A stretch of DNA of 64,000 bases from Pseudomonas sp. TTU2014-080ASC. Its GTDB lineage: Bacteria > Pseudomonadota > Gammaproteobacteria > Pseudomonadales > Pseudomonadaceae. The stretch lies in the NCBI RefSeq assembly GCF_001446935.1, contig NZ_LKKK01000001.1, positions 434,001 to 498,000 of the forward strand, in the 5' to 3' direction. This document shows positions 52,954 through 63,321 of the stretch, one piece after another. The notes under the pieces are model-generated. The model was not told the origin of the DNA, did not search any database, and saw only the letters and a list, made by a program, of their open reading frames with translations. How positions within the stretch are numbered: the stretch's first letter is position 1; every line of letters starts with the position of its first letter. The position numbers and the translations under genes were made by a program.

Positions 52954-54053
52954 GCCAGGCACTGCTGAACCTGCGGGACCTGAGCTGCAGTTACGATAGC
53001 CACAAGGTTGTCCAAAACCTCAACCTGCACCTCAATGCAGGCGATATCGGCTGCCTGCTAGGGCCTTCGGGCTGCGGTAAAACCACAACACTTCGGGCTA
53101 TTGCCGGTTTTGAACCGGTACACGCCGGTGAGATTGAGCTGGCTGGCGGTGTGATCTCCAAAGCAGGGTTCACCCTGGCTCCGGAAAAACGCCGGATTGG
53201 CATGGTGTTTCAGGACTACGCCCTGTTCCCACACCTGACGGTCGCGGAGAACGTCGGCTTTGGTATTCGTAAGCAGGCCAATTGCGAAAAAGTGGTGGAC
53301 GAGCTGCTCGAGCTAGTCAAGCTAGGCCACCTCAGCAAGCGCTACCCTCACGAGCTATCCGGCGGCCAGCAACAACGGGTAGCGTTGGCCCGCGCACTGG
53401 CGCCATCACCTCAACTGCTGTTGCTGGATGAACCCTTCTCCAACCTGGATGGCGAATTGCGTCGCCGTCTGAGTCACGAAGTTCGGGAAATTCTAAAACT
53501 GCGTGGCACCAGCGCGATTCTGGTCACCCACGATCAGGAAGAGGCTTTCGCCGTAAGTGATCAGGTCGGGGTCTTTAAGGAAGGCCGTCTGGAGCAGTGG
53601 GACACGCCCTATAACCTCTACCACGAACCGCACACGCCTTTTGTCGCCAGCTTTATCGGCCAGGGTTACTTTATCCGCGGCCAGTTGCTGAGCCCGGATT
53701 CGGTCCAGACCGAACTTGGCATCATCCAGGGCGATCGCGCGTACAGCCTGCCTCTCAGCAGCGCAGTGGATGTCCTGCTACGCCCTGACGACATCGTCTA
53801 TGCGCCTGACAGCGACCTTAAAGCCATGATAGTGGGCAAGACCTTCCTCGGTGCTGCCACCCTGTACCGCCTGCAACTAAGCACCGGCACACAGCTGGAA
53901 GCGATCTTCCCCAGTCATGCCGATCACCAACCGGGCCAGTCTGTGGGCATTCGCGTCGAGGCTGATCACTTGGTTCTGTTTCCAGCTCAGGGCAGCATCG
54001 CGGCGCAGGTAAATCTCAGCGAAAGCGGTGTCAGGCGCTACAGCAGCAGTTGA
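52950..54053 (+). CDS. ABC transporter ATPase, iron/polyamine-type (FbpC/PotA-like)
   Basis: A 367-residue import ATPase. Walker [11 protein letters not shown] (38-47), Q-loop [12 protein letters not shown], signature [15 protein letters not shown], Walker [13 protein letters not shown] and the switch His (VTHDQEE) are all present. The C-terminal 130 residues form the TOBE/MOI regulatory domain. The MOI group includes ferric and polyamine importers; no permease or binding protein is adjacent, so the substrate is uncertain. It is translationally coupled to argF, as in P. aeruginosa. Confidence 0.85.
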   Translation: MSQALLNLRDLSCSYDSHKVVQNLNLHLNAGDIGCLLGPSGCGKTTTLRAIAGFEPVHAGEIELAGGVISKAGFTLAPEKRRIGMVFQDYALFPHLTVAENVGFGIRKQANCEKVVDELLELVKLGHLSKRYPHELSGGQQQRVALARALAPSPQLLLLDEPFSNLDGELRRRLSHEVREILKLRGTSAILVTHDQEEAFAVSDQVGVFKEGRLEQWDTPYNLYHEPHTPFVASFIGQGYFIRGQLLSPDSVQTELGIIQGDRAYSLPLSSAVDVLLRPDDIVYAPDSDLKAMIVGKTFLGAATLYRLQLSTGTQLEAIFPSHADHQPGQSVGIRVEADHLVLFPAQGSIAAQVNLSESGVRRYSSS

Positions 54054-54056
54054 GCG

Positions 54057-54860
54057 TCACAGCGCCGCCAACAACTGCCCCTGCGCTACCAACACCGCAT
54101 GCCCGGCAATCCTGACCCGGTTGCCCACCAACTCACACTGCAACTCTCCGCCACGGGCTGAGCACTGGCGCGCACTGAGCGAACTCTTGTTGAGTCGCTG
54201 CGCCCAGTAAGGCGTCAGCATGCAATGGGTTGAGCCTGTCACCGGGTCTTCGTCTATACCGATGGCAGGAGCAAAGTAGCGGGAGACGAAATCATGCTGT
54301 TCACCAACAGCCGTCACAATCAACCCAGAGCCCGGTAGCTGTGCCACAGCGTCAAGATCAGGCTGGCAGTCACGCACCTGCGACTCAGAACCTACAACAG
54401 CCATCAACTCCTGAATCCGGCCTTCGCTTTCCAGCGCCAGCAGAGCCTCAAGCGGTACACCCAAAGCTCGCTCCACTGCCCCATCAATGGCTTGAGCAGT
54501 CAACTCCCGCAGCGGAAAGTCCAGCACCAACTGCTCACCCTGCCGACTCACGCGCAAAGGGCCAGAAGCACTGACAAACTCGATCGTCTCTGCGCCCTCA
54601 CCCAACACCTCAAACAGAACATAGGCAGAGGCAAGCGTGGCATGGCCACACAGAGGCACCTCTACTTCCGGCGTGAACCAGCGAATACGCCAGTGAGCTT
54701 CTTCTTTAACAACAAAGGCGGTTTCTGCCAGATTGTGTTCAGCCGCAATGCGCTGCATCTGCGCCTCGTTCAGCCAATTTTCCATGCAGTAAACGATGGC
54801 CGGATTGCCTGCGAACGGGCGATGGGTAAACGCATCTACTTGATAGAAGTTGAGTGCCAT
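54057..54860 (-). CDS. PhzF-family isomerase
   Basis: A 267-residue protein of the diaminopimelate-epimerase-like fold. The N-terminus FYQVDAFTHRPFAGNPAIVY and the catalytic Glu in NLAETAFV are conserved, as are GHATLASAYVLF and DPVTGSTHC. True PhzF makes phenazines, but with no other phz gene nearby this is the general housekeeping member of the family with unknown substrate. GGAG precedes the ATG. Confidence 0.85.
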   Translation of the reverse strand: MALNFYQVDAFTHRPFAGNPAIVYCMENWLNEAQMQRIAAEHNLAETAFVVKEEAHWRIRWFTPEVEVPLCGHATLASAYVLFEVLGEGAETIEFVSASGPLRVSRQGEQLVLDFPLRELTAQAIDGAVERALGVPLEALLALESEGRIQELMAVVGSESQVRDCQPDLDAVAQLPGSGLIVTAVGEQHDFVSRYFAPAIGIDEDPVTGSTHCMLTPYWAQRLNKSSLSARQCSARGGELQCELVGNRVRIAGHAVLVAQGQLLAAL

Positions 54861-54958
54861 ATATGGGCTCCTTTAAAGCTCAGGAGTATGCCTCAAGGCT
54901 GCCCATCTGCACCTGACACAGTCAGGGGCAAAAAAACGCCAACAGTGGCGGGTCAGAA

Positions 54959-55735
54959 TCAGTGCTCAGTCACGCCGTAAGCGTCAAACAACGCCTTGAG
55001 GCGACCGTCTGCACGGAAGCGCTTTATCCCTTCATCGAAGATCTTGGCGTAGCGCACGCTGGACTCCAGCACCGGAGAGAACGCAATGTAGATAGGCACA
55101 TCCGGGCTGCGGCAACCGGCCTCGCGAACAGTGCCTGCGCGCCCCTTTTTTGCCAGCATCGCCTCAACCACCCAGGGATTCTCCAGCACCACATCCAGAC
55201 GCTTACGCTGCAGCTTGCCCAAACTCAATGCCAACGCGCGGTCACCGGACGCAAGCTGAACCCGCGACGCATCGTTGCGGTAAGCACTGATGTAAGTATT
55301 GAGGATGTCACCGTAGCTGTAGTCGTTGATGACCCCCAGCGTCTGGCCATCCAATGAATTCACGCCGCCCCACGTCCAGGTCGAGTCCAGGCGCGTATAA
55401 AAGCAGTTGCGCGACATTGCCATCGGCACGTCATGAAAAAGAAAGTCCGGGGCATCCTCGACGCCGGCACCGATGGCGCCATTAAGCCCGCCTCGCCGGA
55501 CTAACTGCAGGGTGCGCGCCCAATTCATGGTCTGATATTCAACGCGAATGCCGAACTCAGCGAAGATATCGCGGGCCAGCTCGACAAAAATGCCGGGCCT
55601 CTCCGAACCCTCTTCACAATTGACCGGGCACCACTCGTCCGCAGCGATTTTCAAGGTCTCACTGCGTGACAGCTCGGAGTAGCCGATCAGCAGCAGAAGC
55701 AGTCCATGAGTAGCCAGCAATCGTATAAACGACAT
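54959..55735 (-). CDS. Periplasmic solute-binding protein, family 3 (SBP_bac_3)
   Basis: From ATG 55735 it has 258 residues: a signal peptide (about 1-26, LLATHGLLLLLIGYSELSRS) and then a two-lobe amino-acid-binding fold (ETLKIAADEWCPVNCEEGSERPG in two parts, LVRRGGLNGAIGAGVEDAPD, FDEGIKRFRADGRLKALFDAYG). The ligand is unknown and there is no transporter gene beside it, so it may be a stand-alone sensor or scavenger. The start has only a weak ribosome site; the longer frame lacks a signal peptide. Confidence 0.8.
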   Translation of the reverse strand: MSFIRLLATHGLLLLLIGYSELSRSETLKIAADEWCPVNCEEGSERPGIFVELARDIFAEFGIRVEYQTMNWARTLQLVRRGGLNGAIGAGVEDAPDFLFHDVPMAMSRNCFYTRLDSTWTWGGVNSLDGQTLGVINDYSYGDILNTYISAYRNDASRVQLASGDRALALSLGKLQRKRLDVVLENPWVVEAMLAKKGRAGTVREAGCRSPDVPIYIAFSPVLESSVRYAKIFDEGIKRFRADGRLKALFDAYGVTEH

Positions 55736-55855
55736 GCACAATCCAAGGCTCAAGCCTGAATGAGAGCCACGCTTCCTTAAATCTGCGTGGCACGTTGTTA
55801 CTAACAATTCAGATAGTTATAGCTCTTAGCATGCGAGCTGTCTTTAGCGAGCCCC

Positions 55856-56326
55856 TCATTCCCGCCCTATTGCGGCGAACTGCGCCCCGGCCAATTCAGC
55901 CAGCTCGTGAGCAGACAGCTGCACCTCAAGGCCACGCCGACCGGCGCTTACATAGATCGATGGATGCTGCTGTGCCGAGTCATCTATAAAAGTGCGCAAG
56001 CGCTTTTTCTGACCCAACGGACTAATCCCACCTAACAAATACCCAGTTGCCCGCTGAGCCGCAGCAGGATCAGCCATTTCAACTTTCTTTACACCAGCTG
56101 CATGAGCCAGCGCTTTTAAATCGAGTGAGCCAGCAACAGGGACCACTGCCACCAACAGTTCGGCCTTTTCACTGGCCGCCAGCAGCGTTTTAAAAACCTG
56201 CGCGGGGTTCAGATTAAGCTTTTCCGCAGCCTCAAGACCATAAGACGGCGCTTTTGGGTCGTGCTCATAACTGTGAACCTGATGGTCGACACGACGCTTT
56301 TTCAGGAGATCCAACGCTGGAGTCAT
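55856..56326 (-). CDS. ybaK: YbaK/EbsC Cys-tRNA(Pro) deacylase
   Basis: From ATG 56326 it has 156 residues and aligns with E. coli YbaK end to end (MTPALDLLKK, YEHDP, NLNPAQVFKTLL, GYLLGGISPLGQKKRL, SAGRRGLEV). It removes Cys from tRNA(Pro) mischarged by ProRS. The catalytic Lys in VFKTLL is present. The start at 56326 gives the family N-terminus. Confidence 0.92.
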   Translation of the reverse strand: MTPALDLLKKRRVDHQVHSYEHDPKAPSYGLEAAEKLNLNPAQVFKTLLAASEKAELLVAVVPVAGSLDLKALAHAAGVKKVEMADPAAAQRATGYLLGGISPLGQKKRLRTFIDDSAQQHPSIYVSAGRRGLEVQLSAHELAELAGAQFAAIGRE

Positions 56327-56458
56327 CCCCAATCCCCAATGGCTCATAAAGACAAGTCGACCAATCTAGGACAAAACTTAAAATGACTCCATAGCACCCA
56401 ATGCATTAGCCGACTTTTCTACGGACCTAAACCCAGCGCCACCGGTCAGATAGGCACA

Positions 56459-56478
56459 TATGTTCACTTTCGATCTTT
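56459..56478. promoter_or_regulatory. Candidate GlpR operator (distal) before glpF
   Basis: TATGTTCACTTTCGATCTTT: good left half of the GlpR consensus (WATKTTCG-WWAW-CGAACATW), weaker right half. The same ATGTTCACTTTCGAT core recurs before glpD. Confidence 0.55.
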
Positions 56479-56500
56479 GACAGCATCATTTAACCGATTT

Positions 56501-56520
56501 ATTTTTCGTTTTCGAAAATA
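56501..56520. promoter_or_regulatory. Candidate GlpR operator (proximal) before glpF
   Basis: ATTTTTCGTTTTCGAAAATA fits the GlpR palindrome with a few changes; 103 bases before the glpF start. Confidence 0.65.
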
Positions 56521-56622
56521 TGGACATTACACATGACCTGGATGGTTGCCTTAAGGCGGTCCCTCACCGCTCCTGCTGTTGGCGCGCCATCCAGTCTCAC
56601 AACAACAAGGAAAGCGCCCGTC

Positions 56623-57465
56623 ATGACTGCCCCCGCCCCTACTCTTCTCGGTCAGTGCACCGCCGAATTTTTAGGCACTGCACTTCTCATCTTTTTTGGC
56701 ACCGGCTGTGTGGCAGCCCTAAAAGTGGCTGGAGCCAGCTTCGGCTTATGGGAAATCAGCATCATCTGGGGGATGGGCGTCAGCATGGCGATTTACCTCA
56801 GCGCCGGTGTATCCGGTGCGCACTTAAATCCTGCGGTGAGCATCGCCCTGAGCCTGTTTGCCGGTTTCGAAAAGCGCAAAGTACCCTTCTATATCCTCGC
56901 CCAGATTGCCGGTGCGTTTTGTGCCGCCGCACTGGTCTACTACCTCTACAGCAATCTGTTTATCAACTATGAACAGAGCCACAATCTGGTCCGAGGTAGC
57001 CAGGCCAGCCTTGAACTGGCCTCGATATTTTCCACCTACCCGCATCCGGCGATTTCAGTCGGCCAGGCATTCCTTGTTGAAGTGGTGATCACCGCTATTC
57101 TGATGGCGGTGATCATGGCTCTGTCTGACAACAGCAACGGCCTGCCGCGCGGGGCACTGGCTCCCCTGCTGATTGGCCTGTTGATTGCTGTAATCGGCAG
57201 TGCCATGGGACCGCTCACAGGCTTTGCCATGAACCCGGCCCGCGACTTCGGACCTAAATTGATGACCTACTTTGCAGGCTGGGGTGATGTAGCCTTTACT
57301 GGCGGCCGTTCAGTGCCCTACTTTCTGGTACCGATTTTTGCGCCCATTGTCGGTGCCTGTCTGGGCGCGGCGCTGTATCGAATTCTCATCGCCCGCCACT
57401 TGCCCGCCCCCGTTTCACCTACTGCCAAGGCCGAACCGAGCCCGCAGAACAACGCGCATGCCTAA
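56623..57465 (+). CDS. glpF: Glycerol facilitator GlpF
   Basis: From ATG 56623 it has 280 residues with six membrane helices and two half-helices. Both pore motifs are present: the first NPA (AHLNPAVSIALS) and the second (FAMNPARDFGPK), the latter with the D after NPAR typical of glycerol channels rather than water channels. It takes up glycerol for the kinase encoded 43 bases downstream. The ribosome site AAGGAAAG fits this start; the extension to 56533 would run through the promoter region. Confidence 0.93.
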   Translation: MTAPAPTLLGQCTAEFLGTALLIFFGTGCVAALKVAGASFGLWEISIIWGMGVSMAIYLSAGVSGAHLNPAVSIALSLFAGFEKRKVPFYILAQIAGAFCAAALVYYLYSNLFINYEQSHNLVRGSQASLELASIFSTYPHPAISVGQAFLVEVVITAILMAVIMALSDNSNGLPRGALAPLLIGLLIAVIGSAMGPLTGFAMNPARDFGPKLMTYFAGWGDVAFTGGRSVPYFLVPIFAPIVGACLGAALYRILIARHLPAPVSPTAKAEPSPQNNAHA

Positions 57466-59001
<1,536 letters not shown>

Positions 59002-59018
59002 GCCTGGCTACTGCTACT

Positions 59019-59047
59019 AAGCCGCTGCCAGCGCTGTGCAGCGGCTT
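59019..59047 (+). terminator. glpK terminator hairpin
   Basis: AAGCCGCTGC (59019-59028) pairs with GCAGCGGCTT (59038-59047), loop nine. The T-tract is short. Confidence 0.7.
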
Positions 59048-59122
59048 GTCCAGCCCACCTTGTAGTCGCACTTGCTTTTATTGATGATGAGCGCCATTGC
59101 CGATGCCACATAAGGATGGTCC

Positions 59123-59878
59123 ATGAACCTGCCGCCACGCCAACACAACATTCTCGAACTGATACGCGAACGTGGCTACGTCAGCATCGAGGAAATGGCC
59201 CAGTTGTTCGTCGTGACCCCGCAAACCATCCGCCGCGATATCAACCAGCTCGCCGAGCTGAACCTACTACGCCGCTACCATGGCGGTGCTGCCTACGACT
59301 CCAGCATTGAAAACACCGATTACGCCATGCGCGCCGATCAGATGCGCGACGAAAAACAGCGTATCGCCCAAGCTATTGCCAACCAGATCCCTGATCACGC
59401 CTCGCTATTCATCAACATCGGTACCACCACAGAAACCATTGCCCGCGAACTGCTCAACCACACCGCACTCAAGGTCATCACCAACAACCTGCACGTAGCC
59501 GCCCTACTGAGCGCCAAAGATGATTTCGAAGTGCTGTTGGCAGGCGGAACCGTCCGCAGTGATGGCGGCGTGGTGGGCCAGGCAGCAGTGGACTTTATTC
59601 AGCAGTTCAAAGTCGATTACGCCATCGTCGGCATCAGCGGTATCGATGATGACGGCAGCCTGTTGGATTTCGACTATCAGGAAGTCCGGGTCTCCCAGGC
59701 CATCATCCATAACGCCCGACAAACCATCCTGGCAGCCGACTCCAGCAAGTTCGGGCGCAACGCCATGGTGCGCCTTGGCCCAATCAGCCTGGTCCACAGC
59801 TTGGTAACAGATCAGCCGCCTTCAGCCGCGTTCTGCGAATTGCTGCACCAGCACAAAATTCGCCTGGACGTGGTTTAA
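59123..59878 (+). CDS. glpR: GlpR, DeoR-family glycerol repressor
   Basis: A 251-residue repressor. N-terminal DeoR helix-turn-helix ([20 protein letters not shown], 19-38), then a sugar-phosphate isomerase-like sensing domain ([51 protein letters not shown]). It should be released by glycerol 3-phosphate. It lies between glpK and glpD; operators lie before glpF and glpD. AAGGA precedes the ATG. Confidence 0.95.
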   Translation: MNLPPRQHNILELIRERGYVSIEEMAQLFVVTPQTIRRDINQLAELNLLRRYHGGAAYDSSIENTDYAMRADQMRDEKQRIAQAIANQIPDHASLFINIGTTTETIARELLNHTALKVITNNLHVAALLSAKDDFEVLLAGGTVRSDGGVVGQAAVDFIQQFKVDYAIVGISGIDDDGSLLDFDYQEVRVSQAIIHNARQTILAADSSKFGRNAMVRLGPISLVHSLVTDQPPSAAFCELLHQHKIRLDVV

Positions 59879-59981
59879 GTCAGAGCACGCAGCTGCCTGT
59901 TTTCGTTTCTGATCATCCGTTTGTCATCTGCAGCCACTTAACTGGAGATTCAGACTGGCTGGAAGCTTTCTGCTGAGCTAG

Positions 59982-60001
59982 TATTTTCGAATACGAACAT
60001 T
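59982..60001. promoter_or_regulatory. GlpR operator before glpD
   Basis: TATTTTCGAATACGAACATT matches the GlpR consensus at all but one position. It is 43 bases before the glpD start and abuts a second, weaker site. Confidence 0.8.
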
Positions 60002-60021
60002 GATGTTCACTTTCGATATTC
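60002..60021. promoter_or_regulatory. Second GlpR-like site before glpD
   Basis: GATGTTCACTTTCGATATTC shares its ATGTTCACTTTCGAT core with the site at 56459 before glpF. It is directly adjacent to the first operator, suggesting cooperative binding. Confidence 0.55.
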
Positions 60022-60043
60022 CGGCGCAATCAGGAGACCCGCC

Positions 60044-61591
60044 ATGCCCAACACCCAGACACCCGCAGCCCAAGTAGCAGACACCTATGATCTGGTGGTA
60101 ATCGGCGGCGGAATCAATGGCGTTGGCATTGCAGCAGATGCTGCTGGGCGTGGCCTGTCTGTTTTCCTTTGCGAAAAAGACGATCTGGCCAGCCACACCT
60201 CCTCAGCCAGCAGCAAACTGATCCATGGCGGCCTGCGCTATCTGGAGCACTACGAGTTTCGTCTGGTTCACGAAGCACTGGCCGAGCGCGAAGTCCTCCT
60301 GCGCAAGGCACCGCATATCGTCAAACCCATGCGTTTTATCCTGCCGCACCGCCCTCACCTGCGCCCAGCCTGGATGATTCGCTGCGGCCTGTTCCTATAC
60401 GACTACCTGGGTAAACGCAAAACTCTGGGCGCGTCGCGCAGCCTGCGCTTTGGCCCTGACCATCCGTTGCAGTCCCAGATCAGCCGTGGTTTCGAATACG
60501 CCGACTGCACCGTGGACGACGCTCGCTTGGTAGTGCTCAATGCCATGGCCGCCCGTGAGCGGGGCGCTCACATCCATACACGTACCCGCTGCGTCAGCGC
60601 CCGGCGCGTTGACGGACTCTGGCAAGTCGAGGTGCAGCACGCTGACGGCCGTCTCAACACATTGCGCGCCCGCGCCTTGGTCAACGCTGCCGGTCCATGG
60701 GTGTCCAGCTTTATCCGCGATGACCTGCAACTGAAAGCTCCCTACGGCATCCGTCTGATTCAGGGCAGTCACATCATCGTGCCGAAACTCTACGATCTGC
60801 CGCAGTCGTTCATTCTGCAGAACGAAGACCGCCGCATCGTGTTTGTCATCCCCTATCACGAACACTTCACCCTGATCGGCACCACAGATAAGGAATACAC
60901 CGGCGACCCTGCCCAAGTGCGCATCAGCGATGAGGAAGTCGACTACCTTCTCAGCGTGGTCAACAACCATTTCAAAAAGCAGATTAATCGCGCCGACATC
61001 ATCAGCACATACTCAGGTGTACGCCCGCTGTGTGACGACGAATCAGATGATCCCTCAGCCGTGACCCGCGACTACACCCTCGCCCTAAGCGAAAAGAGCG
61101 CGGGCGCACCGCTGCTGTCCGTGTTCGGTGGCAAGTTGACGACCTACCGCAAACTCGCCGAGTCAGCCATGCAGCAGCTCAGTGAGTTCTTCCCGAGCAT
61201 GTCCCAACCCTGGACCGACAAGGCTCCCTTGCCGGGAGCAGAACAACTGACCAGCACCAGCGAACTGACCGACAGCATCCGGACCAGCTTCAACTGGCTG
61301 CCCCTCAGCATTGCCCAGCGCTGGACCCACACCTACGGCTCGCGCACCTGGAGCATGCTAAACGGCATCAAGAACCTCAGCGACATGGGCGAACACCTAG
61401 GCGCGGGGCTCTACACGCGGGAAGTCGATTACCTGTGCGAGCAGGAGTGGGCGGTCACGGCAGAAGATATCCTCTGGCGACGCAGCAAACTCGGCCTGTA
61501 CATGGATGAGGAACAGCAAAACGCCCTGCGCCACTACCTATCCGCCAAAGCGGGTGGCAGCCACGGCCTGCCAGCCGAGACGGTCAGCTAA
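60044..61591 (+). CDS. glpD: Aerobic glycerol-3-phosphate dehydrogenase GlpD
   Basis: A 515-residue membrane-bound FAD enzyme that oxidises glycerol 3-phosphate to dihydroxyacetone phosphate and passes electrons to quinone. The FAD fold begins with DLVVIGGGINGVGIAADAAG (GxGxxG at 21-28). Further family motifs: SSKLIHGGLRYLE, GSHIIVPKLYD, and GGKLTTYRKLAE. Length is normal. CAGGAGA precedes the ATG. Confidence 0.96.
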   Translation: MPNTQTPAAQVADTYDLVVIGGGINGVGIAADAAGRGLSVFLCEKDDLASHTSSASSKLIHGGLRYLEHYEFRLVHEALAEREVLLRKAPHIVKPMRFILPHRPHLRPAWMIRCGLFLYDYLGKRKTLGASRSLRFGPDHPLQSQISRGFEYADCTVDDARLVVLNAMAARERGAHIHTRTRCVSARRVDGLWQVEVQHADGRLNTLRARALVNAAGPWVSSFIRDDLQLKAPYGIRLIQGSHIIVPKLYDLPQSFILQNEDRRIVFVIPYHEHFTLIGTTDKEYTGDPAQVRISDEEVDYLLSVVNNHFKKQINRADIISTYSGVRPLCDDESDDPSAVTRDYTLALSEKSAGAPLLSVFGGKLTTYRKLAESAMQQLSEFFPSMSQPWTDKAPLPGAEQLTSTSELTDSIRTSFNWLPLSIAQRWTHTYGSRTWSMLNGIKNLSDMGEHLGAGLYTREVDYLCEQEWAVTAEDILWRRSKLGLYMDEEQQNALRHYLSAKAGGSHGLPAETVS

Positions 61592-61620
61592 CAGGCGTAA
61601 AAAGCTCAAAACGCAGACGA

Positions 61621-61645
61621 AAAAAAAGGGCGACAAAGTCGCCCC
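61621..61645 (-). terminator. Terminator of the CcoM-like gene
   Basis: On the minus strand GGGCGAC pairs with GTCGCCC around TTT, followed by eight T. It faces away from glpD and ends the small minus-strand gene at 61679. It may also serve glpD from the other side. Confidence 0.85.
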
Positions 61646-61678
61646 AAGTTGCCTTGCGTGCCCCTGAATCGGCAGGAT

Positions 61679-61801
61679 TCAGCTTTTATTGCTGTCGCGT
61701 TTGCGAGCGTCCTGCCAGATGAAATAACCAACCGCACCGACGAAAGCGACCATCAAACCGACAGTGCCAATACCTGCGAGAACGACTGTATCGATGAACA
61801 T
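61679..61801 (-). CDS. ccoM: CcoM-like small subunit of cbb3 oxidase
   Basis: A 40-residue single-helix membrane peptide: MFIDTVVLAGIGTVGLMVAF, then a short end with FIWQDARKRD. It closely resembles P. stutzeri CcoM, the small subunit that stabilises the cbb3-type cytochrome c oxidase. GGAGG lies five bases before the ATG. Two ANR-type boxes lie upstream, the first centred 41.5 bases before a predicted start site with a TTAAGG -10, giving an ideal class II activator layout. It has its own terminator. The gene is away from any cco operon in this window. Confidence 0.85.
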   Translation of the reverse strand: MFIDTVVLAGIGTVGLMVAFVGAVGYFIWQDARKRDSNKS

Positions 61802-61870
61802 GGTGCCTCCTGTTTGTGGCTTAACCCGTTTGGGAATGGCTCCACCTTAACAGGGCAACGCCGGGGCTAA

Positions 61871-61884
61871 TTGATCCAGATCAA
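61871..61884 (-). promoter_or_regulatory. ANR/FNR box (proximal)
   Basis: TTGATCCAGATCAA is a perfect palindromic ANR box. The candidate -10 TTAAGG at 61850-61845 puts the box centre at about -41. Confidence 0.9.
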
Positions 61885-61920
61885 CAGCCATCCAGCGGCA
61901 TTGACAGAGAGGTTAATGAA

Positions 61921-61934
61921 CTGATCCAGATCAA
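61921..61934 (-). promoter_or_regulatory. ANR/FNR box (distal)
   Basis: CTGATCCAGATCAA, one change from the consensus, exactly 50 bases upstream of the proximal box. It probably strengthens microaerobic induction. Confidence 0.65.
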
Positions 61935-61960
61935 CTAATCAGCCCCTCTCAGAGCAGAAA

Positions 61961-62125
61961 TCAGCGCTTTTTCGGCTTTTTAGCAGGCTTTTTCTTTTTG
62001 CCTTTCGGCAGCGGCAGTGCCTGCTCAAAGGCAGAGCGCACCTCATTCAGGCGCTTCTCATGCAAATCATGGATGCGCTTGTCGCGCTCGGCAGAAAAGT
62101 CGATCAGCTTGGGTTCGTTACTCAT
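61961..62125 (-). CDS. Small lysine-rich conserved protein coupled to alkB
   Basis: A 54-residue protein too short for most gene finders. N-terminus MSNEPKLIDFSAERDKRIHD; the C-terminal third is a Lys/Pro tail (KGKKKKPAKKPKKR). No domain is recognised. Its ATG overlaps the alkB stop in an ATGA, so it depends on alkB translation. The basic tail suggests nucleic-acid or ribosome binding, which is a guess. Confidence 0.7.
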   Translation of the reverse strand: MSNEPKLIDFSAERDKRIHDLHEKRLNEVRSAFEQALPLPKGKKKKPAKKPKKR

Positions 62126-62721
62126 AGCGGGCTATTTATCAATCGAAAGGTCAGATTCAGGCGGGGTGTATTGCAGCGTTGCGTCTTAGCAACTTGATGT
62201 TGCCAATGATGCTGGGTTGGCCCCCGCATTACCAGCAACGAACCATGTTCCAGCTGAACTGAGTGCTCAATACGCTTCTGCCCTTTGCGACGCAGATCCA
62301 AACGGCGGCTTGCCCCCAAACTCACGGAGGCGATCACAGGCTGCGTGCCAAGCTCTGGTTCATCATCACTGTGCCACCCCATAGAGTCCCGTCCATCCCT
62401 ATATAAGTTGAGCAAGACGGAATTGAGTGGGTGGTTGATGGTGGCCTGCAGGCGCTCACGCATAGCCTCAAGCACGGACGTCCAGGGCATGGGCTGATGG
62501 GTGTGGCCAGAGTAGCGGTAACTCGCGCCCTCATCACCATGCCAAGCAACCAAACGCGGCGTCGGGTGCTCCTTACCAAATAGCTTCAGTACAGGCTGTT
62601 GCCAGGCGGTCTGCGCAACTATCTGGCGCTGCCACTGCGTTGCAAGCGGTTCTGTCAGCCATCCCGGATAGAGAGTCAGATCAGCGTCCGGGTAATCCAG
62701 TACAACCGGCTTGCTATTCAT
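62122..62721 (-). CDS. alkB: AlkB-family Fe(II)/2-oxoglutarate dioxygenase
   Basis: From ATG 62721 it has 199 residues and is AlkB-like. The iron triad appears as H-x-D (WHSDDEPELG) and a later H (HHWQHQV). The 2-oxoglutarate Arg is in PRLNLTFR. The family repairs methylated bases in DNA or RNA by oxidative demethylation. The gene order (rapA and a small gene upstream) matches Pseudomonas; the start at 62721 has AGAGG upstream. Confidence 0.85.
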   Translation of the reverse strand: MNSKPVVLDYPDADLTLYPGWLTEPLATQWQRQIVAQTAWQQPVLKLFGKEHPTPRLVAWHGDEGASYRYSGHTHQPMPWTSVLEAMRERLQATINHPLNSVLLNLYRDGRDSMGWHSDDEPELGTQPVIASVSLGASRRLDLRRKGQKRIEHSVQLEHGSLLVMRGPTQHHWQHQVAKTQRCNTPRLNLTFRLINSPL

Positions 62722-62792
62722 CGACACTGGCCTCTGATAAATCCTGCGGGCAGCTCCACAGTCAATCAAGGAAGAGCCCGCCCTCTACACCC

Positions 62793-63092
62793 TCAAACCT
62801 CTATATCCACCCACAACCCCTGCCTGGGCAGATCCTTCAGCTTATCGAAATCCTCCTCGGCGATATCGCCTTGAGCGATTTCCTGCGGCGTGTAGCCCCG
62901 GCGGCGCTGACGCCTGCGTTGCTCCTCACGCAGCAACATCTCAGCTTCTTGCGGATGCCGCTTATCCAAGCTGACGCCGCTTTCCTTGGCGCTTTCAGCC
63001 GCTGGGGTGACCGGTTGGATATCAGGTCGTGGTTTGACCACATCCTGCTGTGCGGTAACAGGCACAAGCCCCTGAGGAATTGGTGGCAGCAT
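62793..63092 (-). CDS. Conserved 99-residue charged protein
   Basis: This 99-residue protein is rich in Arg, Glu and Gln, with a basic stretch (EEQRRRQRRRGYTPQEIAQG) and an acidic end. No domain is recognised. GGAGG lies nine bases before the ATG. It sits between alkB and rapA, divergent from rapA. I treat it as real because of its ribosome site and its composition, but the function is unknown. Confidence 0.6.
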   Translation of the reverse strand: MLPPIPQGLVPVTAQQDVVKPRPDIQPVTPAAESAKESGVSLDKRHPQEAEMLLREEQRRRQRRRGYTPQEIAQGDIAEEDFDKLKDLPRQGLWVDIEV

Positions 63093-63321
63093 CCTTTACA
63101 ACCTCCAGCATCCGGCATTTAACTGCGTCGGAGATGACTTTACCTACCATTCGTCACACATTTAAGCGCGACACTATTGCAAAGTTCTTCACTTCAGACC
63201 GTAAACACGGTCTCTTATTGACCGCTAGCCGCCCCACAAAGTGCACTACGTTCATCATTGCGCCTTTGGCCAGCGGCTGTGCTGCGTTAATATACCCAGC
63301 TTTTTTACGCGGGAGAAAAGC

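Noticed and set aside
54057..54860. Phenazine biosynthesis gene phzF proper
   Set aside because: No other phz gene is near, and the family is mostly housekeeping proteins.
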